Assembly: GCA_964431285.1 (NCBI GenBank)
Contig: CAYSJO010000051.1
Location: 1 to 8,238 of the forward strand
Direction of reading: 5' to 3'
Origin: CAUZFZ01 sp964431285
GTDB lineage: Bacteria > Planctomycetota > Planctomycetia > Planctomycetales > Planctomycetaceae
Length of the DNA: 8,238 nucleotides
Every line of letters begins with the position of its first letter. Position 1 is the first letter of the stretch. The position numbers were made by a program, and so were the translations under genes. The notes under the pieces were generated by a model. It saw only the letters and a list, made by a program, of their open reading frames with translations. It was not told the origin of the DNA and did not search any database. This document shows, in pieces, positions 6,595 through 8,238 of the stretch.

Positions 6595-7650
6595 TCAGGC
6601 TGCAGCATGTTCGAAGGACTTGATCAGTCCGCCGAGTCGCTCCTGACAAACGATCTTTGAGAAATCGATCGTGCTGTTCTCTTCCGGCACGTCCTGCCGC
6701 AATGGCGGAAGATGCTCGCGCCGCGAATGCGATCGTACGGTGTTGTAGTACTCAACAAACTCGGCGATGAGATAGTCGAGGTGGCGAGTACCGAACACCA
6801 AGAAGTTGTCCACGCACTCCTGTTGGATTGTTTGGATGACCCGTTCGCAGCGGGCATTGAGATTTGGTGAACGGAACGGGAGCACTTTGGGCTTCACACC
6901 GTCCGTCTTGAGAATCTCATCGAATTGTCGCGTGAATTTCGAGTCGCGATCTCGCAGCATGTATCCGGGTCGATCATCACGATCGGCGACCTGTGCTAGG
7001 AAGTTGCGGGCCTGCTGCTCCACCCATTTGGAGTTGGGCTTCGCCGTCGATGTCGTGACGATAATCTCCCGCGTGCCCAGGTGAATGAATACGAGCACGT
7101 ATAAATCAACGAAGCCACGTGGGGTGATCGCTCGTTTCGAGAAGAAGTCACACGCCCACAGAGTTTTCGCGTGGATCTTCAGGAACTCATCCCATGTCCC
7201 TTTGCCGCGTTTTGGACGGGGGTCCGTGCCCTGCTCTTTCAGGATGTTCTTCACCGTCTGCCGACAGATGCGGCGGATCCCGAGCTTTCGAAGTTCTCCG
7301 AGTATGCGGGTGTAACCGAAGCCTGTTTCCTCGGCGATCCGCCGGACTAGTTCACGTAGATCACGTCGTGGTCGCTTTACTGTGGCCTTCGGCCGACCAC
7401 GTTTCTCCTCGCGCACCCAGCGGTGGAACGTGCTGGGAGCGACGATGCCGATCAGCGAGTCGATACCCTTCCCAAGCCGCTTGCCCAACTTCAGCAGCCG
7501 AGCACGCTCACCTGGTGTCGTGTGGATTTGTTTCGGGATCCGTTCCCGTAAGATGCGGTTCTCTTCTTTGAGATACTCGATGTGATGTGCCAACTGGCGG
7601 TCCGTCACGGTGGCAATCAGAGTCAACAGTGGGTGAAACAGCTTGCTCAT
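6595..7650 (-). CDS. DDE integrase-core transposase (IS481/IS3-like superfamily)
   Basis: This 351-residue protein is intact. It has an N-terminal charged, probably coiled-coil segment (about 17-37, AHHIEYLKEENRILRERI). A helix-turn-helix follows at about 47-80 (ends in STFHRWVREE), and a second helical DNA-binding region at about 95-140 (RRIAEETGFGYTRILGELRK). The RNase H-fold rve domain spans about 160-300. Catalytic residues are D168 (WACDFF), D234 (RDRDSKF) and E269 (NARCERV), with D234 and E269 35 positions apart as expected. YYNTVRSHSRREHLPP (301-316) is the usual post-catalytic motif. Single-ORF integrases of this type are common in planctomycete genomes. The ATG at 7650 follows the stop of an upstream minus frame with an ATGA overlap; no good ribosome-binding site is visible. 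I found no matching terminal inverted repeats or target duplication in either flank, so the element boundaries are undefined. It is convergent with the cytochrome operon. Confidence 0.9.
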   Translation of the reverse strand: MSKLFHPLLTLIATVTDRQLAHHIEYLKEENRILRERIPKQIHTTPGERARLLKLGKRLGKGIDSLIGIVAPSTFHRWVREEKRGRPKATVKRPRRDLRELVRRIAEETGFGYTRILGELRKLGIRRICRQTVKNILKEQGTDPRPKRGKGTWDEFLKIHAKTLWACDFFSKRAITPRGFVDLYVLVFIHLGTREIIVTTSTAKPNSKWVEQQARNFLAQVADRDDRPGYMLRDRDSKFTRQFDEILKTDGVKPKVLPFRSPNLNARCERVIQTIQQECVDNFLVFGTRHLDYLIAEFVEYYNTVRSHSRREHLPPLRQDVPEENSTIDFSKIVCQERLGGLIKSFEHAAA

Positions 7651-7946
7651 CTCAGTAGGATGCGCTTTCGTCGTATCTCGTTATGTGATCTGGAGAAGGC
7701 AGTTGGTTTGTACCCCGCTGTGGGGCCGGTCGCACCCGATTCAAAGTCGAGAATCGAGGTGCCCACGGGATCGCCGCCACCTTGGCCGCAAGATCGAGGC
7801 AGACTGCCTGGATCGACGGTGTCGCGCGTGCTGTTAACCGACAACGCAAAAGTTCGAGGAGGGTTCGTTACCTCCGAAGCACCGTAAAGGACTCGAACTT
7901 TTGTAAGGCGTTGCTGCTTCACGGGTTCCGCAATCGGGTCGCGCGC
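7651..7946. other. Region between transposase and lipoprotein, with an unproven 91-codon minus frame
   Basis: A minus frame from 7922 to 7647 (91 codons, starting MKQQRLTKVRVLYGASEV, ending HNEIRRKRILLR) stops at a TGA overlapping the transposase ATG. This placement suits a companion ORF, but the product is rich in Gly, Pro and Ser, matches no transposase orfA pattern, and runs through a 12 bp inverted repeat. I regard it as upstream non-coding sequence of the element rather than a gene. No other gene is visible. Confidence 0.4.
7847..7903. repeat. Large hairpin with 12 bp arms, possible bidirectional terminator
   Basis: CAAAAGTTCGAG (7847-7858) and CTCGAACTTTTG (7892-7903) are perfect inverted copies. 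They enclose 33 bases, within which GGAGG (7858-7862) and CCTCC (7871-7875) can form an alternative smaller hairpin. Each arm gives an A-tract before and a T-tract after the stem on either strand, the shape of a bidirectional terminator, although the loop is long. It lies between two divergent genes, where a terminator for neither is expected. Confidence 0.5.
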
Positions 7947-8132
7947 GTGTCGTTACGAAGAGGGTTGTGTACGGGGATGTTTGTGATTCTGTTTCTCGCC
8001 GGCTGCTTCAGCTCGAGCGACTCAACTGGCGGCAGTGCCTGCGTCGACGACGACGGCCCGTGGGACGAAACCGATCCGCTGTTATATGAGTTGCACGACG
8101 ACGCGACGAACTTTTTGTGCCGTGTTGGCTAG
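7947..8132 (+). CDS. Small putative lipoprotein (61 residues)
   Basis: A short frame encodes a lipoprotein signal: two arginines (SLRRG), a hydrophobic core (MFVILF) and the lipobox LAGC with Cys20 as the lipidation site. It predicts a protein anchored by lipid to a membrane after processing. The remaining 41 residues are Ser/Gly-rich and then acidic (VDDDGPWDETDPLLYELHDD), with two further cysteines (GSAC and FLC) that could pair. The GTG at 7947 was chosen because it gives a normal charged n-region; the in-frame ATG at 7977 would leave only nine residues before the cysteine. The frame is open further upstream to 7782, but that part looks non-coding. No strong ribosome-binding site is visible. 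It is divergent from the transposase. No family is recognised; short lipoproteins of this kind are frequent in planctomycetes and often lie alone. Confidence 0.5.
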   Translation: MSLRRGLCTGMFVILFLAGCFSSSDSTGGSACVDDDGPWDETDPLLYELHDDATNFLCRVG

Positions 8133-8144
8133 TCAACGGACTCG

Positions 8145-8174
8145 TTGTGCGCAAACTATCTGTCGTTGTAATAA
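8145..8174 (+). promoter_or_regulatory. Weak sigma70-like promoter candidate
   Basis: TTGTGC (8145-8150) and TAATAA (8169-8174) are 18 bases apart in the AT-richer tail of the window, after the lipoprotein stop. They resemble -35 and -10 boxes for a gene beyond the right edge. Neither box is perfect and planctomycete promoters are poorly defined. Confidence 0.2.
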
Positions 8175-8238
8175 AATTTACCGTGTTAGGGGCCTATCGT
8201 GTGGTGAAGATGTAGTCACCCGGCTGCCGACCGGAATT

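Noticed and set aside
5445..6608. 387-codon open frame antisense to the DUF1552 gene
   Set aside because: It is complementary to a gene with intact family motifs over its whole length. Its product is a codon-bias shadow, low in recognisable motifs, with no ribosome-binding site.
7828..7882. Possible tRNA around GGAGGGTTCGTTACCTCC
   Set aside because: The apparent T-arm has an 8-base loop lacking the conserved A58. The flanking acceptor-like pairing (GTGCT/AGCAC) would give only about 56 bases, with no anticodon arm.
1..8238. CRISPR array or tandem repeats
   Set aside because: No regularly spaced direct repeats were seen at any scale.

Overview
The window looks like chromosomal DNA of a planctomycete (Planctomycetota). 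The evidence is a two-gene operon at 2539-6383. It encodes a planctomycete-type cytochrome with DUF1587/1595/1592/1588/1585 domains and a Tat-exported DUF1552 (HXXSHH) protein, a pairing abundant in this phylum. Weak or absent Shine-Dalgarno sites at several genes fit as well. The species cannot be named from the sequence.

Layout. Positions 1-1840 carry only minus-strand coding signal, small and partly decayed: an orphan 109-residue ORF, a 189-residue gene broken by one extra base, and a short tail resembling the C-terminus of a planctomycete tyrosine recombinase, interrupted by a stop. At 1816-1835 the plus strand has a piece matching a tRNA 3' end (T-loop, 3' T-stem strand and 3' acceptor strand). 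About 35 bases further on is a strong intrinsic terminator (1869-1905). My reading is that 1-1840 is the decayed end of an element that integrated into a tRNA gene, and that the host chromosome resumes at the tRNA fragment and its terminator. A second terminator-like hairpin lies at 1465-1504.

Positions 1970-2365 (minus) encode a probable small membrane protein, divergent from the operon. The operon runs 2539-5067 (842-residue exported diheme cytochrome-like protein) and 5064-6383 (439-residue DUF1552 protein), with a 4-base ATGA overlap. Both products are predicted to be exported, the first by Sec and the second by Tat, so they probably act together outside the cytoplasmic membrane. A role in polymer breakdown or redox chemistry is often supposed for such pairs but is not demonstrated.

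Positions 6595-7650 (minus) hold an intact DDE integrase/transposase of the IS481/IS3-like superfamily whose element ends I could not identify. Upstream of it are a large hairpin (7847-7903) and, on the plus strand, a short lipoprotein gene (7947-8132). The last 100 bases hold no gene. No CRISPR array, rRNA or complete tRNA was seen.
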